This document shows, in pieces, positions 13,795 through 20,793 of a stretch of 20,793 nt of DNA (positions are counted from its first letter, which is position 1; every line of letters starts with the position of its first letter). The notes below the pieces were generated by a model. It ran no database searches. It saw only the letters and a list, made by a program, of their open reading frames with translations, and was not told the origin of the DNA. Both the position numbers and the translations under genes were made by a program. The DNA comes from JAVVPO01 sp036655715 (GTDB lineage Bacteria > Bacillota > Clostridia > Lachnospirales > Cellulosilyticaceae): contig JAVVPO010000039.1 of NCBI GenBank assembly GCA_036655715.1, positions 1 through 20,793 on the forward strand, in the 5' to 3' direction.

Positions 13795-15537
13795 ATGGGC
13801 ACCTGGAAGTGGCTATGGGGATATTTGAAAGTGTATAAGTACAAGTATGGTTTAGGATTAATAGGGGTACTCATTGCATCGGCTATAAGCCTGATAAATC
13901 CTATATTAAGTGGGGTAATCGTAGATAGGGTATTAGAAGGAGGAGAGTTTAGCATTTTGATTCCTATTTTAGGAATGATGGTGTTGGTAGTAGTTGTTAA
14001 GAGTGTTATTGTTTATACGTATCAGATGAATTTTGAGCATATATCTCAAAATATATTACTTCAGATTAGAGAAAATCTTTATCATAAGTTGTTAGAACTT
14101 GATTGTGATTACTATAAGACCACTAAGACTGGTGATATTATGGCGAGAATGACCGGAGATACAGATGCACTTAGGCATTTCATTGCTTGGGTTATATATA
14201 ATGTGGTTAATAATATAAGTATATTTGTTTTTGCAGTGATTTGTATGAGTTTTATCAGTCTACCACTTACACTTGCGATGGTTATGATTTGCCCTTTTAT
14301 AGCATTCTTTACCATTAAGATGAGCAGAAGAATTCGTCCTACATTTCATGGGGTAAGAGAAGCTTATTCCACTCTAAATTCAGTGGTACAAGAAAATATC
14401 AGTGGGAATCGTATTGTTAAAGCTTTTTCTAAAGAAGATTATGAGATAGAAAAGTTTGAAAAACAAAATCAAAATTATAAAGAAGCTAACTTAGCTTCAG
14501 TGTCAATTACTGGGAAGTATCTTCCAATTCTTGAATATTTAGCGAGTTTTTTATCTGTCATTATGATTTTAGTAGGCGGAATTTTAGTCATTCGAAAACA
14601 AATGTCATTAGGCGATCTGATGGTGTTTAATGGTATGCTATGGGCGCTTAATAATCCTATGCGTTCGGCGGGTTATCTTATTAATGATTCTCAAAGGTTT
14701 ATTGCTTCTTCAGTTAAAATTAGAGAGCTACTTGAGACTGAGGCTAAGATTAAAAATAATGAGGATCTAGAAGAGGTAGAGTGTATTAAAGGAAAGATTA
14801 AGTTTGAGAATGTATCTTTTAATTATGAAGATGTAGATGCACTCAAAAAAGTATCGTTTGAAGTCCAGGCGGGTCAAACAGTGGGTATTATTGGGCATAC
14901 AGGAGCTGGGAAATCTACGTTGATTAATTTGATAGGAAGATTTTATGAACCTTTAAGTGGGCGTGTTTTAATAGATAACAAAGATATTAGACAGATAGAC
15001 TTAACAACACTTAGAGAAAATATAGCTATAGCCATGCAAGATATATTCTTATTCTCAGATACAATAGGTGCCAATATTGCCTATGGTGTACCTCATGTAC
15101 CTATGTCACAAATAAAAAATATTGCAGCAATAGCTGAAGCTGATGAGTTTATACGGAGTATGCCAGAGGGGTATAATACGGTTATAGGAGAAAGAGGTGT
15201 AGGGCTATCCGGTGGGCAAAAGCAAAGAATAGCTCTAGCAAGAGCACTTATTAAAGATCCAGCAATACTTATATTAGATGATACAACTTCGGCAGTAGAT
15301 ATGGAGACTGAGGTGAAGATTCAGAAGGAAGTAAATAAAGAATTAGCTAAGCGTACAACTTTTATCATCGCACACCGTATTTCATCTGTAAAAGCAGCTG
15401 ATATCATCCTAGTTCTTGAAAAAGGTAGAATTGTAGAAAAAGGCAATCACCAAGAATTAATGGCATTAAAGCGGAGATATTATGAGGTGTATGAGACACA
15501 ATTCGGGAACTTTGATATAGAAAAGGAGGCGATTTAG
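13795..15537 (+). CDS. ABC exporter half-transporter, degenerate-site subunit
   Basis: A type IV (B-family) exporter subunit with a transmembrane domain (about 1-315, six predicted helices) fused to a nucleotide-binding domain (about 335-570). It has Walker A GHTGAGKST (367-375), Q-loop AMQDIFLFSD (413-422), signature LSGGQ (471-475), Walker B ILILDD (491-496) and H-loop H527. The residue after Walker B is Asp (D496), not the catalytic Glu, so its own ATP site is the non-hydrolysing one, as in TM287/288 and BmrC/BmrD heterodimers. The signature is canonical. AAGGAGG precedes the ATG at 13795. The partner gene starts in the base after its stop. The likely role is export of a drug, lipid or peptide; the substrate is unknown. 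Confidence 0.93.
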   Translation: MGTWKWLWGYLKVYKYKYGLGLIGVLIASAISLINPILSGVIVDRVLEGGEFSILIPILGMMVLVVVVKSVIVYTYQMNFEHISQNILLQIRENLYHKLLELDCDYYKTTKTGDIMARMTGDTDALRHFIAWVIYNVVNNISIFVFAVICMSFISLPLTLAMVMICPFIAFFTIKMSRRIRPTFHGVREAYSTLNSVVQENISGNRIVKAFSKEDYEIEKFEKQNQNYKEANLASVSITGKYLPILEYLASFLSVIMILVGGILVIRKQMSLGDLMVFNGMLWALNNPMRSAGYLINDSQRFIASSVKIRELLETEAKIKNNEDLEEVECIKGKIKFENVSFNYEDVDALKKVSFEVQAGQTVGIIGHTGAGKSTLINLIGRFYEPLSGRVLIDNKDIRQIDLTTLRENIAIAMQDIFLFSDTIGANIAYGVPHVPMSQIKNIAAIAEADEFIRSMPEGYNTVIGERGVGLSGGQKQRIALARALIKDPAILILDDTTSAVDMETEVKIQKEVNKELAKRTTFIIAHRISSVKAADIILVLEKGRIVEKGNHQELMALKRRYYEVYETQFGNFDIEKEAI

Positions 15538-17322
15538 TTGGCTAGAAATACATACAACCAAGATGAAGGTCTTGAAAATGGGTTTAATATGTATCACCTT
15601 AAAAGACTATTAGGGTATGTAGTGCCTTACAAGAGAACTATTATCACATCTATTATTTTAATGATTATTTCAAGTAGCTTGGGGCTTGTAGGGCCATACC
15701 TTATTAAAATAGCTTTAGATGATATGATTCCTAATGAGAATATTAAAGGACTAATTCTTCTGAGTTTAATATTTATGGCTACTCTCATTATGATTAGCAT
15801 GATTATGAAGCATCGTATTAAAGCAATGGGGATAGCTGGTCAAAATATGCTGATTGATATGAGGCATGATTTGTTTGCTAATTTACAAAGGCTTCCATTT
15901 GCGTACTATGACAATAGACCACATGGGAAGATTTTAGTAAGGGTCGTTAATTATATTAACTCTCTAAGTGATATTTTATCTAATGGTTTTGTAAACTTAG
16001 TGGCAGATGTCGTGAGTATTTTTTTAACAGTAGGATTTATGCTAGCATTAGATGTAAGGCTTACTTTGGTTGCGCTAATAGGTGTGCCTATTCTTATGGC
16101 TATATTGTTTCCTCTTAAGAAAATACAAAGGAGAGCTTATCAAAAACTTAGTGCTAAGCAATCCAATATGAATGCTTATGTGCATGAAAGTATTAGTGGG
16201 ATTAGAGTCACACAAGCTTTCACAAGGGAAGAAGAAAATATGAAGATTTATAATGATGTGTGTAAGCAATATAGTAAGTCCTGGCTAGATGCTGTTAAAA
16301 TAAATTTTCTTATTTGGCCGAGTATTGATACCGTATCAAATATATCTGTTGGTCTTATTTATATTTTTGCTGTATTTATTACGGATACACCTGTATCTTT
16401 AGGCTTACTAGTAGCTTTCATAGGGTATGTATGGCGGTTTTGGGGGCCTATTAATAATATAGGGAATTTTTATAACAATATTATTAATGCCATGGCCTAC
16501 CTAGAAAGGATTTTTGAACTAATGGATGAGAGCCCAACAGTCAAAGACTCAGAAGAAGCTGAGATTTTACCACCTATTCAAGGGGAAGTAACTTTTGAAA
16601 ATGTAAAATTTGCGTATGAAGAAGATAATCCTATATTAAAAGGCATAAGCTTTAAAGCTAGAGCAGGAGAAAGGGTAGCTATAGTTGGGCCGACAGGTTC
16701 AGGCAAGACAACTATTATCAATCTAATTAGTAGATTTTATAATATTAATGAAGGAAAAGTATTGATTGATGGCCATGATATAAGCCTTGTAACACTAAAG
16801 TCGCTTAGGCAGCAAATGGGTATTATGATGCAAGATTCTTTTATATTCTCAGGAACAATCATGGATAATATTAGATATGGCAAATTAGAAGCGACAGATG
16901 AGGAAGTGATAGAAGCGGCAAAAGTAGTTAGAGCACATGAGTTTATCTCTGCATTTGAAGAGGGGTATTATACCGAAGTAAATGAAAGAGGCTCTAGATT
17001 ATCAGCGGGGCAGAGACAATTAATATCTTTTGCTAGAGCGTTGCTTGCGGATCCCAAAATCCTTATTTTAGATGAAGCCACATCTAGCATTGATAGTCAG
17101 ACTGAAATACTACTTCAAGAGGGGTTAGAAAAACTCCTTGAAGAGAGAACTTCTTTTATTATTGCACATAGATTATCTACTATTAAGAATTCTGATAAGA
17201 TTATTTATATAGATAATGGAGAAATAATAGAGAGCGGAAATCATGATGAATTAATAACAAAAGGTGGAAGTTATTATCACTTATATACCTCTCAGTTTAA
17301 GATGTTAGATGAAATTGCATAA
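15538..17322 (+). CDS. ABC exporter half-transporter, catalytic-site subunit
   Basis: This is the partner of the preceding subunit. It starts with TTG directly after the TAG stop; AAGGAGG at 15523-15529 lies 8 nt upstream. The TMD (about 20-330) is followed by an NBD with Walker A GPTGSGKTT (384-392), Q-loop MMQDSFIFSG, Walker B ILILDE with catalytic E513, and H-loop H544. Its signature is LSAGQ (488-492), which departs from LSGGQ. In the heterodimer this altered signature faces the Asp-containing site of the other subunit, while its own Glu site pairs with the other's canonical LSGGQ. That gives one degenerate and one active site. The 594-aa length is normal. Translation is coupled to the first gene. 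Confidence 0.93.
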   Translation: MARNTYNQDEGLENGFNMYHLKRLLGYVVPYKRTIITSIILMIISSSLGLVGPYLIKIALDDMIPNENIKGLILLSLIFMATLIMISMIMKHRIKAMGIAGQNMLIDMRHDLFANLQRLPFAYYDNRPHGKILVRVVNYINSLSDILSNGFVNLVADVVSIFLTVGFMLALDVRLTLVALIGVPILMAILFPLKKIQRRAYQKLSAKQSNMNAYVHESISGIRVTQAFTREEENMKIYNDVCKQYSKSWLDAVKINFLIWPSIDTVSNISVGLIYIFAVFITDTPVSLGLLVAFIGYVWRFWGPINNIGNFYNNIINAMAYLERIFELMDESPTVKDSEEAEILPPIQGEVTFENVKFAYEEDNPILKGISFKARAGERVAIVGPTGSGKTTIINLISRFYNINEGKVLIDGHDISLVTLKSLRQQMGIMMQDSFIFSGTIMDNIRYGKLEATDEEVIEAAKVVRAHEFISAFEEGYYTEVNERGSRLSAGQRQLISFARALLADPKILILDEATSSIDSQTEILLQEGLEKLLEERTSFIIAHRLSTIKNSDKIIYIDNGEIIESGNHDELITKGGSYYHLYTSQFKMLDEIA

Positions 17323-17343
17323 GTAAAAAGATAAAGCTTATAT

Positions 17344-17386
17344 AAAAAGATGAATTGATTTGAGTACAATTAGTTCATCTTTTTTT
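17344..17386 (+). terminator. Intrinsic terminator of the ABC exporter operon
   Basis: AAAAAGATGAA (17344-17354) pairs with TTCATCTTTTT (17374-17384) around a 19-nt loop. T residues continue to 17386. Confidence 0.85.
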
Positions 17387-17483
17387 GTATGAATCAATAT
17401 AATAGTTATAAAGCCGTATCTATAAATTCAGATTTTGTAGTATAATATAATATAAAAATTAATACAAATGATAAGGAGAATAA

Positions 17484-17972
17484 ATGTTTACACTAGACAA
17501 GGTACAATATGATGATAAAAAATCTTTTTATGAGATGATGTTAAAGCAGCTTAGTTCACTTTTAGAGGGAGAAACAGATAGTATAGCCAATCTATCTAAT
17601 ACTTCAGCTTTACTTAGGGAGCTATTAGACGAAATTAACTGGGTAGGTTTTTATCTACTGAAAGATGATGAACTAGTATTAGGACCTTTCCAAGGGAAGG
17701 TAGCATGTGTACGTATTAAAAATGGTAGAGGGGTATGTGGGACCGCTGCTTTGGAAGATAAAACGCAAGTGGTAGTAGACGTACATACTTTTCCAGGGCA
17801 TATAGCTTGTGATAGTGCTTCAAAATCAGAGATTGTTATACCTATGCATAAAGGGGAGAAGGTTATTGGAGTATTAGATATTGATAGTCCAATAAAGGGA
17901 AGATTTGATGAGCTAGATGCCTGTTATTTAGAAAAATTAGTGAAGATTTTAGAAGAGAGCTGTGAGTGGTAA
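17484..17972 (+). CDS. msrC: GAF-domain free methionine-(R)-sulfoxide reductase (fRMsr)
   Basis: A single-GAF-domain enzyme of 162 aa that reduces free methionine-R-sulfoxide, part of oxidative damage repair. The family's three cysteines are present: C75 in GKVACVRI, C85 in GRGVCGTAA and C109 in GHIACDSASKSEIVIP. The last, in the conserved CDSAS loop, is taken as catalytic. INWVGFYLL (51-59) and VIGVLDIDSP complete the signature. AAGGAG at 17473-17478 fixes the ATG, and two overlapping TATAAT boxes (17441-17451) lie upstream without a clear -35. The phosphoesterase gene follows after 34 nt in the same transcript. E. coli YebR and B. subtilis YtsP belong to the same family. Confidence 0.93.
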   Translation: MFTLDKVQYDDKKSFYEMMLKQLSSLLEGETDSIANLSNTSALLRELLDEINWVGFYLLKDDELVLGPFQGKVACVRIKNGRGVCGTAALEDKTQVVVDVHTFPGHIACDSASKSEIVIPMHKGEKVIGVLDIDSPIKGRFDELDACYLEKLVKILEESCEW

Positions 17973-18006
17973 GCGTTATTTAATAAGATACTAGGGAGGT
18001 GTGAGG

Positions 18007-18450
18007 ATGAAAATAGGGATAATATCTGATACGCATGGGGTACTAAGGGAAGAGATTATAGAGCTTTTAAGAGATTGTGAAGCAATTATTCATGCAGGAG
18101 ATATAGGCGATGAGAATATTTTAAAAGAATTAAACTTATTAGCACCTGTATATGCTGTAAAAGGTAATAATGATAAAGAAGATTGGGCTAAGGTATTGCC
18201 AGAAAGATTGGTTATTATATTAGAAGACTATAAAATTTTTATTATTCATGATATTAAAGAGTGTAATGGATCAAAGGAATATGATATAGTTATTTCTGGT
18301 CATTCTCATAAACTTAAAGTAGCTGAGGAGAGTAAGCAGCTTTCTATCAATCCAGGATCTTGTGGAAAGAAAAGATTTAATTTACCTTTAACACTGGTTA
18401 AACTAGACTTAGGAAAAGAAAAGCAGATGAGCATACATTATCTTGCTTAA
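18007..18450 (+). CDS. YfcE/MJ0936-family metallophosphoesterase
   Basis: A small (147 aa) calcineurin-like phosphodiesterase with two metal ions. Visible ligands are D8 and H10 (ISDTHG), D32 (HAGDIGD), N54 (GNND), H81 and H99/H101 (GHSHK). The conserved NPGSCGKKR near 115-123 is also family-typical. Members hydrolyse artificial phosphodiesters; the natural substrate is not settled. AGGGAGGT ends at 18000. The in-frame GTG at 18001 directly abuts it with no spacing, so ATG 18007 (6-nt spacing) is the better start. It lies 34 nt after msrC and ends the transcript. In many Firmicutes such genes follow rdgB/rph; that context is absent here. Confidence 0.92.
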   Translation: MKIGIISDTHGVLREEIIELLRDCEAIIHAGDIGDENILKELNLLAPVYAVKGNNDKEDWAKVLPERLVIILEDYKIFIIHDIKECNGSKEYDIVISGHSHKLKVAEESKQLSINPGSCGKKRFNLPLTLVKLDLGKEKQMSIHYLA

Positions 18451-18461
18451 AATTAAATAAC

Positions 18462-18495
18462 AAAAAGGCTTCCTAGGTAGCTAGGAAGCCTTTTT
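18462..18495. terminator. Bidirectional terminator after the phosphoesterase gene
   Basis: AAAAAGGCTTCCTAG (18462-18476) pairs perfectly with CTAGGAAGCCTTTTT (18481-18495) around GTAG. It separates the convergent phosphoesterase and membrane-protein genes. Confidence 0.92.
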
Positions 18496-18509
18496 GACTC
18501 TTAGAAATG

Positions 18510-20132
18510 TTAGTTGACGTTAAGAAGCATATTATCAAATGTAAGTACGTCAGTATTATCATTACCATAATTATCGTAAGTTATACTCACTTTATCACCC
18601 GTTTGAGTTAAAGGGACTTCCCTGGAAATGGAGGAAGTAACTACAAAGGCAATTTGAGGAAGTGTATCTAAAGTAAAGTAATAGTACGTATTACCATTTT
18701 GAACATCAGCGCTAAAACGAGTGATGGTACCAGTCGTTTCTTTCACATCGGTATTACTACTAATATTAACTGAGTTACCTTGTGAAGAAAGGGCCTCTTT
18801 ATAACTACGAAGCGCATCTTGCTTAGTATCTCCAAGACCTAGTAAGCTAAAGTCTTCTACAGAAACAAAAGATACCATCTTGATAAGGCCTGCTTTGTCT
18901 TTAAGTGACATAACATAAGTTGGATTACCAAAAATGTTATACATAACAGGGAAAGTTGCAGTATAACCTTTTTCTTGAACTTTTCCTTCAGCTGAGCGCA
19001 TAGCTGCTATTTCGGTTGCACCAGGTTGTTTGTAGAGCCTAGATTCTTTAGTTCGAGTATCTACAAGCATAAAGCCGATAGTAGATTCATCAGCACCAGA
19101 GGAAGTCATACCTGTGTACCAGTAAGATTTACCATCTTCGCCATAAACTAAAGAAGTACCAGGAGTAGGCACTAAAACACCTTCTTCTGCAATACGTGAG
19201 TTAAGGAAACCATTCACATAGAGTCCCCAATCAGAAAGTTGATTTTCTACAAAACTAACAGGTTGAATACGGTCAATCCATGATGGAGCTTCTTCTATAG
19301 AATAACTCTGAACTTCTCCTGTAGAAGCATTGACTGTAGCAATACCTATAGCATCAGCTCCGGAAAAACCAACCTTATGATCATATAAACTAACTACCCA
19401 GTGAGGAATGCCTGCATCGTCGATTTCAAATGTGAAATCTGTTAAGCCTACATTGACAAAACCACGGGTATAAAGATGTCTAGCTAAATCTTGATGAAGA
19501 TAGGCATCAGGCTGATAAACGATTTTAACAGGCTCTTCTCCAATGGCTTGAACAAAGAATACATCTTGAGGGTTAGTTGCAGAAACTTTAATATAGCCTG
19601 TTGTTCCCTCTAAATTAGTTACCCACTTAATGAGGTCACGATGAACAAGTGGGGCAACCCAATAAAGCTGGCCATCCACACTTTGGATATGAAATTCACC
19701 TAGCTTAGAAATACTTCCAAGTCCAGGAACTTCACCAATCTTTTTGTCTCCGAGACGCATAGCTGTTTCTTTATCAACAAGTCTAATATCATCTAGGCTA
19801 ACTGGATTAATATCAGAAGTGAAGTCACTTTCTACTACAGGTCCAATAAGATTTCTGTAGGCATCTGCATGTAAAATAGGAGCAGATACTATAAAAGGAA
19901 CTACAGTTACAAAAACACCAAGAATAGCAGCAATGACAAAATTAAACTTTGCTATTTTGGGAATAGATAAAAGATCGTTTTTATCTACACATAGAGCACC
20001 TGCTATAAGGAAGAAACCAATAAGTACAACATAAAAAGAAGTAAAGTCTGGTCTTAAAACGGGTAGCTCAACATAAGCAAATAGAATGACACCTAAAATA
20101 GCTATGAAATAAGCAAAAATACTTTTTTTCAT
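18510..20132 (-). CDS. Membrane-anchored protein with large extracytoplasmic region, family not recognised
   Basis: The preferred start is ATG at 20132, where AAAAGGAGA lies 5 nt upstream. An earlier in-frame ATG at 20168 would add 12 hydrophilic residues (MSNLIYNKKENI) with no ribosome site. The 540 residues have three membrane helices at about 4-22, 31-49 and 64-84, then about 455 residues outside the membrane. The ectodomain includes PepSY-like strand patterns: PHWVVSLYDH, then IGIATVNASTGEVQSY; and IGFMLVDTRTKESRLY; and YVMSLKDKAGLIKMVSFV. This suggests three related beta-rich repeats. The last 80 residues (TGTITRFSADVQNGNTYYYF to the end) look like a separate OB-like beta domain. No cysteines or catalytic motif are evident. 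The preceding minus-strand gene encodes a CAP-domain cell-surface protein. Function is unknown. Confidence 0.8.
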   Translation of the reverse strand: MKKSIFAYFIAILGVILFAYVELPVLRPDFTSFYVVLIGFFLIAGALCVDKNDLLSIPKIAKFNFVIAAILGVFVTVVPFIVSAPILHADAYRNLIGPVVESDFTSDINPVSLDDIRLVDKETAMRLGDKKIGEVPGLGSISKLGEFHIQSVDGQLYWVAPLVHRDLIKWVTNLEGTTGYIKVSATNPQDVFFVQAIGEEPVKIVYQPDAYLHQDLARHLYTRGFVNVGLTDFTFEIDDAGIPHWVVSLYDHKVGFSGADAIGIATVNASTGEVQSYSIEEAPSWIDRIQPVSFVENQLSDWGLYVNGFLNSRIAEEGVLVPTPGTSLVYGEDGKSYWYTGMTSSGADESTIGFMLVDTRTKESRLYKQPGATEIAAMRSAEGKVQEKGYTATFPVMYNIFGNPTYVMSLKDKAGLIKMVSFVSVEDFSLLGLGDTKQDALRSYKEALSSQGNSVNISSNTDVKETTGTITRFSADVQNGNTYYYFTLDTLPQIAFVVTSSISREVPLTQTGDKVSITYDNYGNDNTDVLTFDNMLLNVN

Positions 20133-20166
20133 TATATTCTCCTTTTTATTATAAATAAGATTTGAC

Positions 20167-20201
20167 AAAAGGATAAGCTGATTTGTTTTTCAGATTATCC
20201 T
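20167..20201 (-). terminator. Probable terminator after the CAP-domain gene
   Basis: On the minus strand AGGATAA (20201-20195) pairs with TTATCCT (20176-20170). After one mismatch, CTGA/TCAG pairs follow around an 8-nt loop. TTTT follows at 20170-20167. It separates the CAP-domain gene from the membrane-protein gene downstream. Confidence 0.6.
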
Positions 20202-20271
20202 CTTAAGTCTAATGAATTATTATAATATAAATATGTAAAAAAAGTATATAGAAAATAAAAAAGAAAAGAGG

Positions 20272-20793
20272 TTATCTAGGTGTAATGAACATTTGAGTCC
20301 AGTAATTTCCAGTTGAGTAGTAACCAACACCGATATGAGTTAGATTACCGTCTAAAATATTTTTACGATGTCCAGGACTATTCATCCAACCGTCAACAAC
20401 AGCGTTTGGCGTTTGGTAGCCGGCAGCAATATTTTCGGCAGCGCTAGAATAATTGATACCTGATTTTTTAAGCATATCAAAAGGAGAGCCATAAGTTGGA
20501 CTAGTATGGTCGAAGTAGTTATTAACACTCATATCTCTAGATTTTTCACGCGCAACAGTTCTTACACGTTCGTCCATTTGAAGAGGCTTAAGGCCTGCTT
20601 TTTGACGTTCCTTATTTACAAGAGTGAGGACTTCGTTTTCGTATTGTGTACGAGTATCTACAGGTGATTCGTCTGGAATGGCTGGTGGAGATGGTATTTC
20701 TGGAAGTGTTGGCTTATTGGGTAAAGAAGGGAGATTTGGCCAACTAGGTATGTTGTTATTATCATCAGAAGGTAAATCTGAATCAGTGTTGTT
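20272..20793 (-). CDS. CAP/SCP-domain (YkwD-like) extracellular protein, N-terminus outside window
   Basis: The frame is open from the right edge to the stop at 20272, giving 173 visible residues. First comes a Pro/Ser/Asp-rich linker (IPSWPNLPSLPNKPTLPEIP and so on, about 45 residues), typical of a wall- or membrane-tethered surface protein. The CAP domain then starts at YENEVLTLVNKERQKAGL. It contains NYFDHTSP, AENIAAGY, VVDGWMNSPGHRKNIL and THIGVGYY, the family signatures that place the conserved His and Glu of the cleft. The ATG at 20577 lies inside the CAP domain and is not the true start. Bacterial CAP proteins of this kind appear in spore coats and cell surfaces; their biochemical role is unclear. 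A signal peptide would be expected upstream. Confidence 0.92.
   Translation of the reverse strand, partial: NNTDSDLPSDDNNNIPSWPNLPSLPNKPTLPEIPSPPAIPDESPVDTRTQYENEVLTLVNKERQKAGLKPLQMDERVRTVAREKSRDMSVNNYFDHTSPTYGSPFDMLKKSGINYSSAAENIAAGYQTPNAVVDGWMNSPGHRKNILDGNLTHIGVGYYSTGNYWTQMFITPR

Noticed and set aside
20205..20271. Promoter for the large membrane-protein gene in the AT-rich stretch after the CAP gene
   Set aside because: A TATAAT is present on the minus strand, but no -35 sits at an acceptable distance, and a hairpin lies between it and the gene, so I do not call it.
20272..20577. Complete 101-aa CAP protein starting at 20577
   Set aside because: The open frame continues to the right edge, with the first CAP helix and a proline-rich linker upstream of that Met, so the gene is longer and truncated by the window.

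Overview
This AT-rich window has dense, strongly Shine-Dalgarno-driven genes, sigma-A type promoters and intrinsic terminators. It looks like chromosomal DNA of a low-GC anaerobic Firmicute of class Clostridia. The fused secDF, the DUF4250 small protein, the THF riboswitch on folT and the heterodimeric ABC exporter all fit a Lachnospiraceae or Cellulosilyticaceae-like genome. That taxonomic guess is inference. A run of exactly 100 N at 9286-9385 shows that the source is a draft scaffold.

Layout. Positions 1-1950 hold the tail of an unrecognised gene, an orphan 83-aa protein, and a 382-aa protein that is the most unusual gene here. Its N-terminal half aligns with IS200/IS605 Y1 transposases but has lost both catalytic motifs, and its C-terminal half is a cysteine-cluster domain. 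Positions 2020-6300 carry two separately promoted membrane-machinery genes: a fused SecDF translocase accessory protein and an FtsH AAA+ metalloprotease. A small excisionase-like HTH gene (minus strand) follows, with iteron-like repeats in its leader. Positions 6720-8903 are an OmpR/PhoB-type response regulator and its histidine kinase, translationally coupled by an ATGA overlap.

Positions 8941-9590 (minus strand) hold a folate ECF transporter S component (folT). It is interrupted by the assembly gap and preceded by a full tetrahydrofolate riboswitch and a promoter. Diverging from it, 9618-12317 is a three-gene operon: a DUF4250 protein, an M29 metallo-aminopeptidase and a D-2-hydroxyacid dehydrogenase. 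After an orphan 108-aa gene come a minus-strand AraC regulator (12785-13657) and the divergent two-gene heterodimeric ABC exporter (13795-17322), whose NBDs show the expected split of one degenerate and one canonical ATP site. Positions 17484-18495 pair a free-methionine-R-sulfoxide reductase (GAF type) with a YfcE/MJ0936-type phosphoesterase. The right end (minus strand) holds a 540-aa membrane-anchored protein with a large unrecognised ectodomain, downstream of a truncated CAP/SCP-domain protein.

The window mixes housekeeping (protein export and quality control, folate uptake, peptide turnover, sulfoxide repair) with sensing and export modules. I see no prophage, CRISPR array, tRNA or rRNA. 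The best candidate for something undescribed is the catalytically dead transposase-like/cysteine-cluster fusion at 764-1912. The excisionase-like gene with its leader repeats and the unknown ectodomain protein come next.
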